NCBI RefSeq assembly: GCF_000379625.1
Contig: NZ_KB903247.1
Coordinates: 62,001-126,000, forward strand
DNA: 64,000 bases
Direction of reading: 5' to 3'
From: Actinomycetospora chiangmaiensis DSM 45062
Lineage (GTDB): Bacteria > Actinomycetota > Actinomycetes > Mycobacteriales > Pseudonocardiaceae
Shown: piece after piece, positions 19,925 to 27,703 of the stretch
Layout of the letters: every line of letters starts with the position of its first letter
Numbering within the stretch: position 1 is the stretch's first letter
Position numbers and translations under genes: made by a program
Notes under the pieces: model-generated
Seen by the model: only the letters and a program-made list of their open reading frames with translations
The model's database searches: none
What the model was told of the DNA's origin: nothing

Positions 19925-21093
19925 GCTCCGGCGTGGGCACCGGGGCACGCGGGACGGTCCAGGAGGCGCGGCGGCTCGTCGTCAAGGTCGGGTCGTCCTC
20001 GCTGACCAGCGTCTCCGGCGGGCTCGACATCGCGCGGCTGGACGCCCTCGTGGACGCGGTCGCCGCACGGGCGACCACCGGGACCCAGGTCATCCTGGTG
20101 TCGTCCGGCGCCATCGCCGCGGGGTTGTCCCCGCTCGGGCTGGCGCGGCGTCCCCGGGATCTCGCCACGCAGCAGGCCGCCGCCTCCGTCGGCCAGCTCC
20201 ACCTCACCCGCGCCTACGCCGACGCGTTCGCCCGGCACGAGCGGGTCGTCGGGCAGGTGCTGCTGACCAGCCACGACGTCGTCCGCCGGGCCCCGTACCG
20301 CAATGCGCAGCGGACCTTCGAACGGCTGCTCGGGCTCGGCGTGGTGCCGGTGGTCAACGAGAACGACACGGTGGCCACCGACGAGATCCGGTTCGGCGAC
20401 AACGACCGGCTGGCCGCACTCGTCGCCCACATCGTCGGCGCGGACGCGCTGGTGCTGCTCTCCGACGTCGACGGCGTGTACGACGACGACCCCCGCGCCC
20501 CCGGGGCCGCCCTGCTCGACGAGGTGCACGGCATGGCCGACCTCGCCGCCGTGCGCATCGCGAAGCCCGGGGCCTCGTCCGTCGGCACCGGGGGCATGGC
20601 CTCGAAGCTCGCGGCCGCGGACCTCGCCTCCGGGGCGGGCGTCCCGGTCCTCGTCGCCGGCGCCGCCCATGCCGCGGCCGCGCTCGGACCGGGCGACGTC
20701 GGGACGGTCTTCGCCCCGACCGGTCCCCGGCTCTCCGCCCGCCGCTTCTGGCTGCGCCACATGGCCGGATCCCGCGGCCGGCTCCATCTCGACGACGGGG
20801 CGGTGCGGGCGGTGACGTCGGGCTCGGCCTCGACGCGGCGCTCGCTGTTGGCGGCCGGCATCACCGGGTCGGACGGCGACTTCGAGGCCGGCGACGTCGT
20901 CGAGCTCGTCGGCCCTCACGGCGAGACCGTGGCCCGCGGGGTCGTGGCGTTCGACTCCGAGGAGATGCCCGAGCTCGTCGGCCGCAAGACCCGCGACCTC
21001 GCGCCCGAGCAGCGCCGCGAGGTGGTGCACGCCGACGACCTGGTGCCGGTCGGTCGCCGGTCGGTGCCGGCCGCGGCGACGTCGGCCCCCTGA
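19921..21093 (+). CDS. proB: Glutamate 5-kinase
   Basis: First step of proline synthesis, phosphorylating glutamate; 390 aa. The amino-acid-kinase domain shows [44 protein letters not shown] and [10 protein letters not shown], then [14 protein letters not shown]-terminal PUA domain follows ([21 protein letters not shown]). GTG 19921 overlaps the obgE stop by 4 nt with GAGGAG in the end of obgE; GTG 19933 is an alternative. Unlike many relatives, proA is not directly downstream but 562 bp away. Confidence 0.95.
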   Translation: MSSGVGTGARGTVQEARRLVVKVGSSSLTSVSGGLDIARLDALVDAVAARATTGTQVILVSSGAIAAGLSPLGLARRPRDLATQQAAASVGQLHLTRAYADAFARHERVVGQVLLTSHDVVRRAPYRNAQRTFERLLGLGVVPVVNENDTVATDEIRFGDNDRLAALVAHIVGADALVLLSDVDGVYDDDPRAPGAALLDEVHGMADLAAVRIAKPGASSVGTGGMASKLAAADLASGAGVPVLVAGAAHAAAALGPGDVGTVFAPTGPRLSARRFWLRHMAGSRGRLHLDDGAVRAVTSGSASTRRSLLAAGITGSDGDFEAGDVVELVGPHGETVARGVVAFDSEEMPELVGRKTRDLAPEQRREVVHADDLVPVGRRSVPAAATSAP

Positions 21094-21183
21094 TGTCAGC
21101 GGTGGCCCACGGCTGCCACCGGGTGTCAGCGGTGGCCCACGGCTGCCCCCTGATGTCAGCGGTCGCACACGACTGACGGGCCC
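21094..21183 (+). repeat. Three tandem 30-bp repeats starting at the proB stop
   Basis: Units beginning TGTCAGCGGT recur at 21094, 21124 and 21154, exactly 30 bp apart. The first two share TGTCAGCGGTGGCCCACGGC, and the third has drifted. The array starts at the proB stop codon. Confidence 0.85.
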
Positions 21184-21655
21184 GACTGTCCGAGATCCTG
21201 ACGAGCCGCGCGACGTGCTCGCTCAGCGACCGTCTCGCGCGGCACGTCGAGATCTTGTGCTGCGGCTCCGATCCGACCCCACCCGCCGTCGGGAAAGGTG
21301 CGTCTGCCGGTGCGGATCGGCGGCCCCTCGGCCGCGGGCAGGACCGACCGGAGCTGCGCGTCGCGCACACAGTCCGGCGGCGGCGTCGAGGTCCGGCAAC
21401 CCCTGCGCGTCGCGCACACACGTCGCGGCCCGGAGCGAGTGTGTGTGCCACGCGTCGAGGTCGTCGGGGTTGGGTCGTGGGCGGCCGGAGTGTGTGCGTG
21501 GCGCGTCGGGTTCCTGGGGTCTGCTCGTCGTGGCGGCCGGAGTGTGCGCGTGGCGCGGAGGAGCCGACCGGGGGAACGGCTGACCGGCAGTCGAACCCGA
21601 GCCGGCCCCACCCGCCACCGGGAAAGGCCCTGGCGGAGATCGGCATACTGGTCCG
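21184..21655. repeat. Repeat-rich spacer between proB and proA with no convincing gene
   Basis: About 470 bp of imperfect repeats. Three direct units of about 51-52 bp begin near 21437, 21488 and 21540 (each GAGTGTG, then GTGGCGCG or a variant). Two near-inverted copies (TGCGCGTCGCGCACACA) begin near 21356 and 21407. CACCCGCC..CGGGAAAGG occurs at both ends (near 21280 and 21610). Open frames here encode only low-complexity Arg/Thr/Pro sequence on both strands and look like by-products of composition. The proA promoter lies at the right end. Confidence 0.6.
21644..21649 (+). promoter_or_regulatory. -10 hexamer for a probable leaderless proA mRNA
   Basis: CATACT ends 6 nt before ATG 21656, and no Shine-Dalgarno is present. 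Confidence 0.5.
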
Positions 21656-22909
21656 ATGCGTACTCCCGCCGACATCGTGACCGACTGTGGCGAACGGGCG
21701 GCCGCGGCCGCACCGGCCATGGCGGCGGCGACCGACGCGCAGATCGCGACGGCGCTGCGGGGGATGGCCGACCTGCTGGTGTCGAAGGCGCCCACGCTCG
21801 CGGTCGCGAACGCCGCCGACCTGGCCGCGGCTCGGGACGCGGGGATGACCGGCGCGCTGCTCGACCGGTTGCGGCTCGACGAGGGCCGGCTCGCGACGAT
21901 GGCCGAGTCGCTGCGGGTGCTCGCGGACGTGACCGTGCCGCCGCGGGACACCGTCGTCGAGGAGCGGCCCGACGGGCTGCGGCTGATCGAACGCCGGCGG
22001 CCGGTCGGCGTGATCGGCGCGAACTTCGAGGCGCGGCCCAACGTGGTGGTCGACGTGGCCTCGCAGCTGGTGAAGTCGCGCAACGCGGGCGTGCTGCGCA
22101 CCGGCGGTGCCGCCCTGGCGTCGGCGAGCGCGCTGATGGCCGACGTCGTGGGCCCGGCGCTCGCGGGTGCCGGGCTGCCCGCGTACGCCGTCACGCTGGT
22201 CGGAGACGCGAGCCGGGAGTGCGCGGTGGAGTTGGTGCGCCGTCCTGGGCTGATCCCGCTGGTGATCCTGCGCGGGTCGGGGGAGACGACGCGCTCGCTC
22301 GGGCTCGAGGCGGCGCAGCACGGGGTGCGCACGCTGGCCCACGCCGACGGCGGCGGGGTGCTCTACGTCGACCGCGCGGCCGACCGCGAGGTGGCGGCGC
22401 GGCTGGTGACGGACTCGGTCGACCGGCTCGGCGTCTGCAACCGGCTGAACCTGCTGCTCGTCGACGCGCCCCAGTGGGACACGGTGACGCCGGTCCTGGT
22501 CAAGCTGCTGGCCGACGCCGGTGTGACTGCCTCGCTGCCGCCGCACGAGCACGCCCTCGGCCACGAGTGGGCCCTCGACGACGGGCACGAGGCCACGGTG
22601 ACGGTGGCTCCCGCGCAGGGGCCCGCCGACGCGGCCGCGATCGCGAACCGGGAGACCTCGGGGCTCGCCGCGACCGTGGTGACGGCCGACGAGGCCGCCG
22701 CCCGCATCTTCCTCGACACCTACGCGGGGACCGGTGCCTTCTGGAACGCCACCACGCGCCTGCTCGACGGGTTCAAGCTGCGCCGCGTGCCGGAGACCGG
22801 CATCAACGTCGACCACGTGCCCGGCCCGCGCGGCCCGGTCGTGTTCACCGACCTCGTGCTGCGGCAGTTCGTGGTGGTGCCCGCGTCGACGGCCGTCGGG
22901 CTCGGGTAG
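21656..22909 (+). CDS. proA: Glutamate-5-semialdehyde dehydrogenase (gamma-glutamyl phosphate reductase)
   Basis: NADPH-dependent reduction of glutamyl phosphate in proline synthesis, 417 aa, standard length. The aldehyde-dehydrogenase fold has PVGVIGANFEARPNV, a nucleotide-binding segment VKSRNAGVLRTGG, the catalytic Cys in RLGVCNRLNLLLVD, and FWNATTRLLDGFKL near the end. Several motifs differ slightly from E. coli ProA (RNAGVLRTGG for the usual NA..LRGGKEA), so it is a divergent member. ATG 21656 is supported by a -10 hexamer. It probably has its own promoter. Confidence 0.9.
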   Translation: MRTPADIVTDCGERAAAAAPAMAAATDAQIATALRGMADLLVSKAPTLAVANAADLAAARDAGMTGALLDRLRLDEGRLATMAESLRVLADVTVPPRDTVVEERPDGLRLIERRRPVGVIGANFEARPNVVVDVASQLVKSRNAGVLRTGGAALASASALMADVVGPALAGAGLPAYAVTLVGDASRECAVELVRRPGLIPLVILRGSGETTRSLGLEAAQHGVRTLAHADGGGVLYVDRAADREVAARLVTDSVDRLGVCNRLNLLLVDAPQWDTVTPVLVKLLADAGVTASLPPHEHALGHEWALDDGHEATVTVAPAQGPADAAAIANRETSGLAATVVTADEAAARIFLDTYAGTGAFWNATTRLLDGFKLRRVPETGINVDHVPGPRGPVVFTDLVLRQFVVVPASTAVGLG

Positions 22910-23132
22910 ACGCCGCCGTCTCGGCACGTCCTCGCCGGCCACGGCCGGGCACCGTGGTGCCCGGCCGCTCCCCCCGGCGGCCACGGCCGGTCGGAGCCGG
23001 CCGCGGGTGACGGCCCGCCCCCCTCGCGCCGTCGGGTCCCTGGATACCGAGAAGATCGGGTCGCGCACCAGACGCGCCGAAAAGATCGACCCTTCCAACG
23101 CTCCGACCTGCGTTTTCTCGCGGTCGATCCGG

Positions 23133-23138
23133 CATAGT
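23133..23138 (+). promoter_or_regulatory. -10 hexamer before the membrane HTH gene
   Basis: CATAGT lies 7 nt before ATG 23146, with no Shine-Dalgarno. Upstream, GAGAAGATCGGGTC and GAAAAGATCGACCC form a degenerate direct repeat (about 23049-23098). The rest of 22910-23132 holds nothing I can name. Confidence 0.45.
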
Positions 23139-23145
23139 GACGGGC

Positions 23146-24081
23146 ATGGGGGAGCAGGGGCCCCGGCAGGGGGAGCCGGGTCGGCGGCCCGTGCCCGTGC
23201 CGCGGGACGGGTCACCGCGCCGCGAGCTGGCGCACTGGTTGCGGCGCAGCCTCGCGGCACACGGCGAGCCGACGCTCGAGGCGATGCTCACCGGCATGCC
23301 CGACGAGGTCCGGCTCAGTCGTTCTGCGCTCGCGAAGGCGTTGCGCGGGGAGACGTTCGCCTACCTGCCCCTCGTGCAGGCGGTCCTGCGGACCGCGGGT
23401 GCCGACGAGGCCGAGGTCGCGGCCTGGACCACCTACTGGCACGAGCTCGACGACCTCGAGCAGCGGCGCCGACGCAACGAGCCGGTGACCGCGTACCCGC
23501 CCCCGTGGGCCGTCGCGGTGGCGCCGCAGGAGGTCCCGGCGCCCCCCGAGGCCGACCGGGACGAGGTGGCCGCCGCCCCGGCGCCCCGACGACGGCTGCC
23601 GATGGCGGTCGTCGCCGTCGTCTCACTGCTGCTCGGGGTCGCGCTGGCCCTGGGTGGGGTCGCCCTCGTGGCGCGGGCGTCGGAGCCGTCGCAGCCCCCG
23701 TCGGCGACGGTGCTGGACCCGGTCACCAGCACGGTGCCGAAGACGTTCCGCCTGGTCGGCTCGTCGCGGAACCTCCGTGACGGGACGCTGCTGTGGGCCA
23801 CCACGTACGACCCGGGCACGAACCGCTACTTCCCCCAGGACAAACCGTGCCTCGTGCGTCCCGACGACACGTTCGACTGCGGCCAGTACTACCTCGGCCG
23901 GCAGTTCGACCCCGACACGGCCCCCTACCGCATCGACCTGTTCGTCGCCGACTCCGACGCGAGCAACGCCCTGCTGCAGTACCAGATCGACAAGGGCGGG
24001 CCCGACGGCGCGAACCCCGGCGTCCCGGCCCTGCCGCCGGGCACCACCGTGATCGGCGGCCGGTGGTACGCCCGGTCCTGA
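23146..24081 (+). CDS. Membrane-anchored protein with N-terminal HTH-like domain
   Basis: A 311-aa protein of unknown function. Residues about 25-100 form a helical domain (HWLRRSLAAHGEPTLEAM, LSRSALAKALRGETF, LPLVQAVLRTAGADE) that looks like the Xre-type HTH of actinobacterial regulators. A Pro/Ala linker and a single membrane helix at about 149-171 (MAVVAVVSLLLGVALALGG) follow. The outer domain of about 140 aa has two cysteines ten residues apart (about 234 and 244) that could form a disulfide. The layout, DNA-binding-like domain inside and sensor-like domain outside, resembles one-component membrane regulators. GTG 23137 is an alternative start. Confidence 0.75.
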   Translation: MGEQGPRQGEPGRRPVPVPRDGSPRRELAHWLRRSLAAHGEPTLEAMLTGMPDEVRLSRSALAKALRGETFAYLPLVQAVLRTAGADEAEVAAWTTYWHELDDLEQRRRRNEPVTAYPPPWAVAVAPQEVPAPPEADRDEVAAAPAPRRRLPMAVVAVVSLLLGVALALGGVALVARASEPSQPPSATVLDPVTSTVPKTFRLVGSSRNLRDGTLLWATTYDPGTNRYFPQDKPCLVRPDDTFDCGQYYLGRQFDPDTAPYRIDLFVADSDASNALLQYQIDKGGPDGANPGVPALPPGTTVIGGRWYARS

Positions 24082-24084
24082 CCC

Positions 24085-25692
24085 TCAGGCCCGGCGTCGG
24101 TACCGCGCCGTGATCGCGGCGGCCGCGGCCACCAGGTCGGTGACACCCGCCGTCAGGACGAGGTAGGAGCCGAGCCAGACGTGCTTGGAGAGCTCGTAGT
24201 AGCCGTCGCCGGCGACGGCGAGCGCGACGATGCCGAGCCCGAGCAGCGCCATGGCGCCCGCGACGCGGACCAGGCCGACGACGAGCGGGTCGCCGCGGCG
24301 GACCACGGTCGCGGCGGCGGCCCCGAGCGCGAGGACGACGAGCGCGAGCGGCAGCCAACCCAGCTCGATCGTGTCCAGCCACCGCAGGAGCAGGCTCGTC
24401 TGCGGGCCCGCCTCGGGGTAGATCGTGCGGCCCTCGAAGTGCTCCGGGGCCGTGCCCCTCGGGGCCGACGGCAGGTAGGTCAGCTGGGGCCGCAGCGTGG
24501 CGGTGAGGCCGCGCCCGACCATCGTCGCGAAGGCCCCCGGGTGCTCGAGCAGCAGGTCACGGGCGGTGGCGCGGGCCTGCTCGGGGCGATCGCCGACGGC
24601 GGTCGCCCAGCCGGGGATGCCGACGCCGCCTGCCCAGTAGTAGCCCTCGCCGGAGTGGGCCGCGGCGGCCGGTGGCAGGCCGACCGCGCGGGCGACGACG
24701 TCCGGGCCGACCTCGGGCATGACCGCCGTGAAGAGCAGGTTGTGGGCGTTCACCGCGGCGTAGCTCCGGTCCTGGCCCACCATGGCGGCCTCGACGGGGT
24801 ACGCCGCGCCGGCGACCAGGGCGACCGCGACGAGCGGCCCCGCGAGGCGCCACATTCGCCGTCGGGACCGGGCCCGCACGACGACGAGCGCGGCGCAGCC
24901 CGCCGCGACCAGCCCGATGGGCACGAAGCCGGGCTTCGCGGTGGCGCCGACGAGTCCGCCGAGGCCGAGCAGGACGAGCGCGGCCAGCCGTTGCCAGCGG
25001 TGTTCGGGGCGGGTCCCGGCGACCACGAGGAGGCCGACGAGCACGGCGACGGTGGCCACGAGGGCGGTCGGCTCGGCGTAGAGCGACACCAGGAAGCGCG
25101 ACCACCACGAGACGCCCAGCAGCCCGACCAGCGGGATCGCGACGATCGCGGCGCGCCACGGCCGGACGGTGGCCAGCGTCGCTGAACCGATCCCGATCAC
25201 GAGCGCGGTGATCCCGGCGAGCAGCCAGGCGTAGGACGTCAGCGACCACGTGCCGGGTCCGCCCGGGACGACGAGGCGGAGCAGGACCGCCGCGGACGAG
25301 GGCGCAGCGGTGCAGGGCTCGGCGCCCGTGGTGAAGGCGGTGACCACCACCCCGCGCCACAGCGACACCCGCGACGGCGTGTCCGGCGTCAGGCCCGCGG
25401 TGCAGAAGAGCCGGTAGGCGTCACCGTTGTCGCCCGCCCCGATCAGACCGCCCCCGAGACCGGGCAGCGTGAGCAGCCCGATCCGCAGGGCGAGCCCGAG
25501 GAGGGTCGCGAGCGCCGCCGAGAGTCCGATCGCGATCGGGACGGCGACGGCGCGCGGCACCGCCCGGGCGGCGTCGTGGAGCTCGCTCGCCGCGGTGCGC
25601 AGACCGTCGCGCAGGGCGGAGCCCCGCCGGTCGCCGGCGGGGAGGGTCGTCAGGTCGATCCGCCGACCGTACGAAACGCTCTCAGCGATCAC
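24085..25692 (-). CDS. Polytopic membrane protein, GT-C glycosyltransferase-like (paralogue of 29845-31404)
   Basis: A 535-aa protein with roughly ten or more membrane helices and one larger outer segment. An acidic motif after the first helix (GAGDNGDAYRLFC) sits where GT-C glycosyltransferases carry their catalytic acid. Other distinctive segments are WWSRFLVSLYAEPTALV, ATAKPGFVPIG, NAHNLLFTAVMPE, GEGYYWAGG and GDGYYELSKHVWLGSYLV. All of these recur in the paralogue 4 kb away. The fold and motif suggest a lipid-linked sugar transferase for a cell-envelope glycan, perhaps like the WsfD group; this is inference. The GTG 25692 start is uncertain. It is convergent with the HTH gene, three bases apart. 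Confidence 0.7.
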   Translation of the reverse strand: MIAESVSYGRRIDLTTLPAGDRRGSALRDGLRTAASELHDAARAVPRAVAVPIAIGLSAALATLLGLALRIGLLTLPGLGGGLIGAGDNGDAYRLFCTAGLTPDTPSRVSLWRGVVVTAFTTGAEPCTAAPSSAAVLLRLVVPGGPGTWSLTSYAWLLAGITALVIGIGSATLATVRPWRAAIVAIPLVGLLGVSWWSRFLVSLYAEPTALVATVAVLVGLLVVAGTRPEHRWQRLAALVLLGLGGLVGATAKPGFVPIGLVAAGCAALVVVRARSRRRMWRLAGPLVAVALVAGAAYPVEAAMVGQDRSYAAVNAHNLLFTAVMPEVGPDVVARAVGLPPAAAAHSGEGYYWAGGVGIPGWATAVGDRPEQARATARDLLLEHPGAFATMVGRGLTATLRPQLTYLPSAPRGTAPEHFEGRTIYPEAGPQTSLLLRWLDTIELGWLPLALVVLALGAAAATVVRRGDPLVVGLVRVAGAMALLGLGIVALAVAGDGYYELSKHVWLGSYLVLTAGVTDLVAAAAAITARYRRRA

Positions 25693-25755
25693 TCATCCGG
25701 GTCCCCGGGTACCGTGTCGGTTGGAGTGCGATCGGCCGATCGCGTACCGGCCGGG

Positions 25756-27270
25756 TCAGACGGTGTCCCGCAGGACCCGCTTGAGGAGCTTGCCCGACTG
25801 GTTGCGCGGCAGTTCCTCGATCAGGTGCACCGCCTTGGGCACCTTGAACCTCGCGAGCCGCCCCTTCGCGTGCTCGATGAGGGCGGCCGGCCGGAAGCCC
25901 TCGGCGTGTTCCGGACGCAGCACGACGAAGGCCGTGACGGCCTCGATCCACGTCTCGTCGGGCGTGCCGATCACGGCGACCTCGGCGACGGCCTCGTGGG
26001 TGTAGAGCGCGTCCTCCACCTCACGGGAGGCCACGAGGATGCCGCCGGTGTTGATGACGTCCTTGATCCGGTCGACGACGGTGATGAACCCCTCCTCGTC
26101 GATGCGGACGAGGTCGCCGGAGTGGAACCAGCCGTCGCGGAACGCCTCCGCGGTCTCCTCGGGCTTGTCCCAGTAGCCCTCGCAGAGCTGGGGGGAGCGG
26201 TAGACGACCTCGCCGGCCTCGCCCGGGGCCACGTCGTCGCCGTGCTCGTCGATCACCCGCAGCTCGACGAAGAGGACCGGCCGGCCGCACGACTCGGGGC
26301 GCTCGTCGTGCTCCTCGGGCTGCAGCACCGTGGCGAGGGGGCCGATCTCCGACTGGCCGAAGCAGTTGTAGACGCCGAGCTCGGGGAGCCGTTCGCGCAG
26401 CCGCGCGAGGATCGGGCCGGGCATGATCGAGGCGCCGTACTGGGCCTTGCGCAGGCTCGACAGGTCGCGCGTCGCGAAGTCGGCGTGGTTGACCGCGGGC
26501 ACCCACACCGTCGGGGCGAGGAAGAGCGACCCGATGCGTTCGGCCTCGACGCGGCGCAGGATCTCCGGGACGTCCGGTGCCTCCATCATGCGCACGGTGG
26601 CGCCGACAGCGAGGTAGGGCAGCGTGAACACGTGCATGCCCGCCGAGTGGTAGATCGGCATGCAGACCAGCGGGTCGTCGTCCTGCTCCAACGTCAGGGC
26701 GTGGACGCAGGACACGTAGTGGTGGACCAGGCCGCGGTGGGTCATCATCGCGCCCTTGGGCCTCGACGTGGTGCCGCTCGTGTAGAGCAGCTGGACGAGG
26801 TCGGTGTCCTCGACCGTCACGTCGAGCTCCGGCACCTCGCCGGTGCGGGCGGCCTCGAGCAGGCTGCCGGGCGCGTCGCGCAGCGGGACGACCTGGTCGG
26901 GTCGGTGGTCCAGCGCCTCGACGTGACCGGCGAGCCCCGGGTCGACGGCGAGCACCTTCGAGCCCGACTGGTCGATCAGGTACGCGAGCTCGTCCCCGGT
27001 GAGCGCGTAGTTGATCGGGACGTGGACCGCGCCGATCCGCGCCGCGCCGAGGAAGCTCAGGACGTAGGCGTCGGAGTTGCGCCCGTAGGTGGCCACCCGG
27101 TCGCCCTGGGACACACCGAGCCCGCGCAGCCACCCGGCGGTGCGGGTCGTCGCGTCGTCGAGCTCGCGGTAGGTCCACGTGCGGTCGGCGAAGACGAGCG
27201 CGGGGCGGTCGGGCGTACGGCGGGCGCTGCGGCGCAGGACGCCGTCCACGGTGTTGGCGCGGGTGTCCAC
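25756..27270 (-). CDS. Fatty-acyl-CoA synthetase / AMP-binding ligase (FadD-like)
   Basis: Acyl-adenylate-forming enzyme of 504 aa that activates a carboxylic acid to its CoA thioester. The P-loop is LLYTSGTTSRPKGAMMTH. A5-type NCFGQSEIG, the hinge Asp in GWFHSGDLVRIDEEGF, DRIKDVINTGG and the C-terminal catalytic Lys in NQSGKLLKRVLRDTV are all present. GTG 27270 has GAGAGG upstream; the frame is open to 27348 but that part is not conserved. The substrate is unknown, probably medium- or long-chain acids. It lies between the two GT-C-like paralogues. Confidence 0.9.
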   Translation of the reverse strand: MDTRANTVDGVLRRSARRTPDRPALVFADRTWTYRELDDATTRTAGWLRGLGVSQGDRVATYGRNSDAYVLSFLGAARIGAVHVPINYALTGDELAYLIDQSGSKVLAVDPGLAGHVEALDHRPDQVVPLRDAPGSLLEAARTGEVPELDVTVEDTDLVQLLYTSGTTSRPKGAMMTHRGLVHHYVSCVHALTLEQDDDPLVCMPIYHSAGMHVFTLPYLAVGATVRMMEAPDVPEILRRVEAERIGSLFLAPTVWVPAVNHADFATRDLSSLRKAQYGASIMPGPILARLRERLPELGVYNCFGQSEIGPLATVLQPEEHDERPESCGRPVLFVELRVIDEHGDDVAPGEAGEVVYRSPQLCEGYWDKPEETAEAFRDGWFHSGDLVRIDEEGFITVVDRIKDVINTGGILVASREVEDALYTHEAVAEVAVIGTPDETWIEAVTAFVVLRPEHAEGFRPAALIEHAKGRLARFKVPKAVHLIEELPRNQSGKLLKRVLRDTV

Positions 27271-27456
27271 GTCGTCCTCTCGTGAGCCGTGCGTGTGCCC
27301 GGTCACTCTCGCCGCTCGACCGGTACGCGTCCAGTCGCCGGGCGGCACCCGGGCGCTGGCGCCGTGAGGGTCTGGGGCAGGTCCCTCGGCCTGCCAGGTG
27401 TGCGTATCGCGGTGCGGAGGCCCGAGCTCGACCGCCCCCCCGGGTCCGACCGGCCT

Positions 27457-27666
27457 TCAGCGCCCGCGAGGCGGGTCACGGCGGAACAGGCCGCCGGAGG
27501 CCACCAGGATGCCGAGCACGACCAGCACGATCCCGATGATCAGCCACAGTCGCTGCCCGGTCATGAAGCTGCCACCCACCAGGCCGAGGCCCTGCAGGGC
27601 GAACAGCAGGCCGAGCAGGGCGGCGACGATCCCGACGACGCGGAGTGGTGTCCGGGCGCTTCTCAT
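27457..27666 (-). CDS. Small two-helix membrane protein
   Basis: A 69-aa product with two hydrophobic helices (VVGIVAALLGLLFALQGLGLV and LWLIIGIVLVVLGILVASGGL) joined by a short SFMTGQR loop, and a basic tail. Small proteins of this pattern are common in actinobacteria and unassigned. ATG 27666 lies 37 bp after the recQ stop, so it may ride on the same transcript. Confidence 0.75.
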   Translation of the reverse strand: MRSARTPLRVVGIVAALLGLLFALQGLGLVGGSFMTGQRLWLIIGIVLVVLGILVASGGLFRRDPPRGR

Positions 27667-27703
27667 GAGCCGACGATAGAGACGGGCGGCTCGGCGGGCC
27701 CGC

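Noticed and set aside
21094-21655. CRISPR-like array
   Set aside because: Three 30-bp units are directly adjacent without spacers, and the later repeats are degenerate; no cas gene is in the window.
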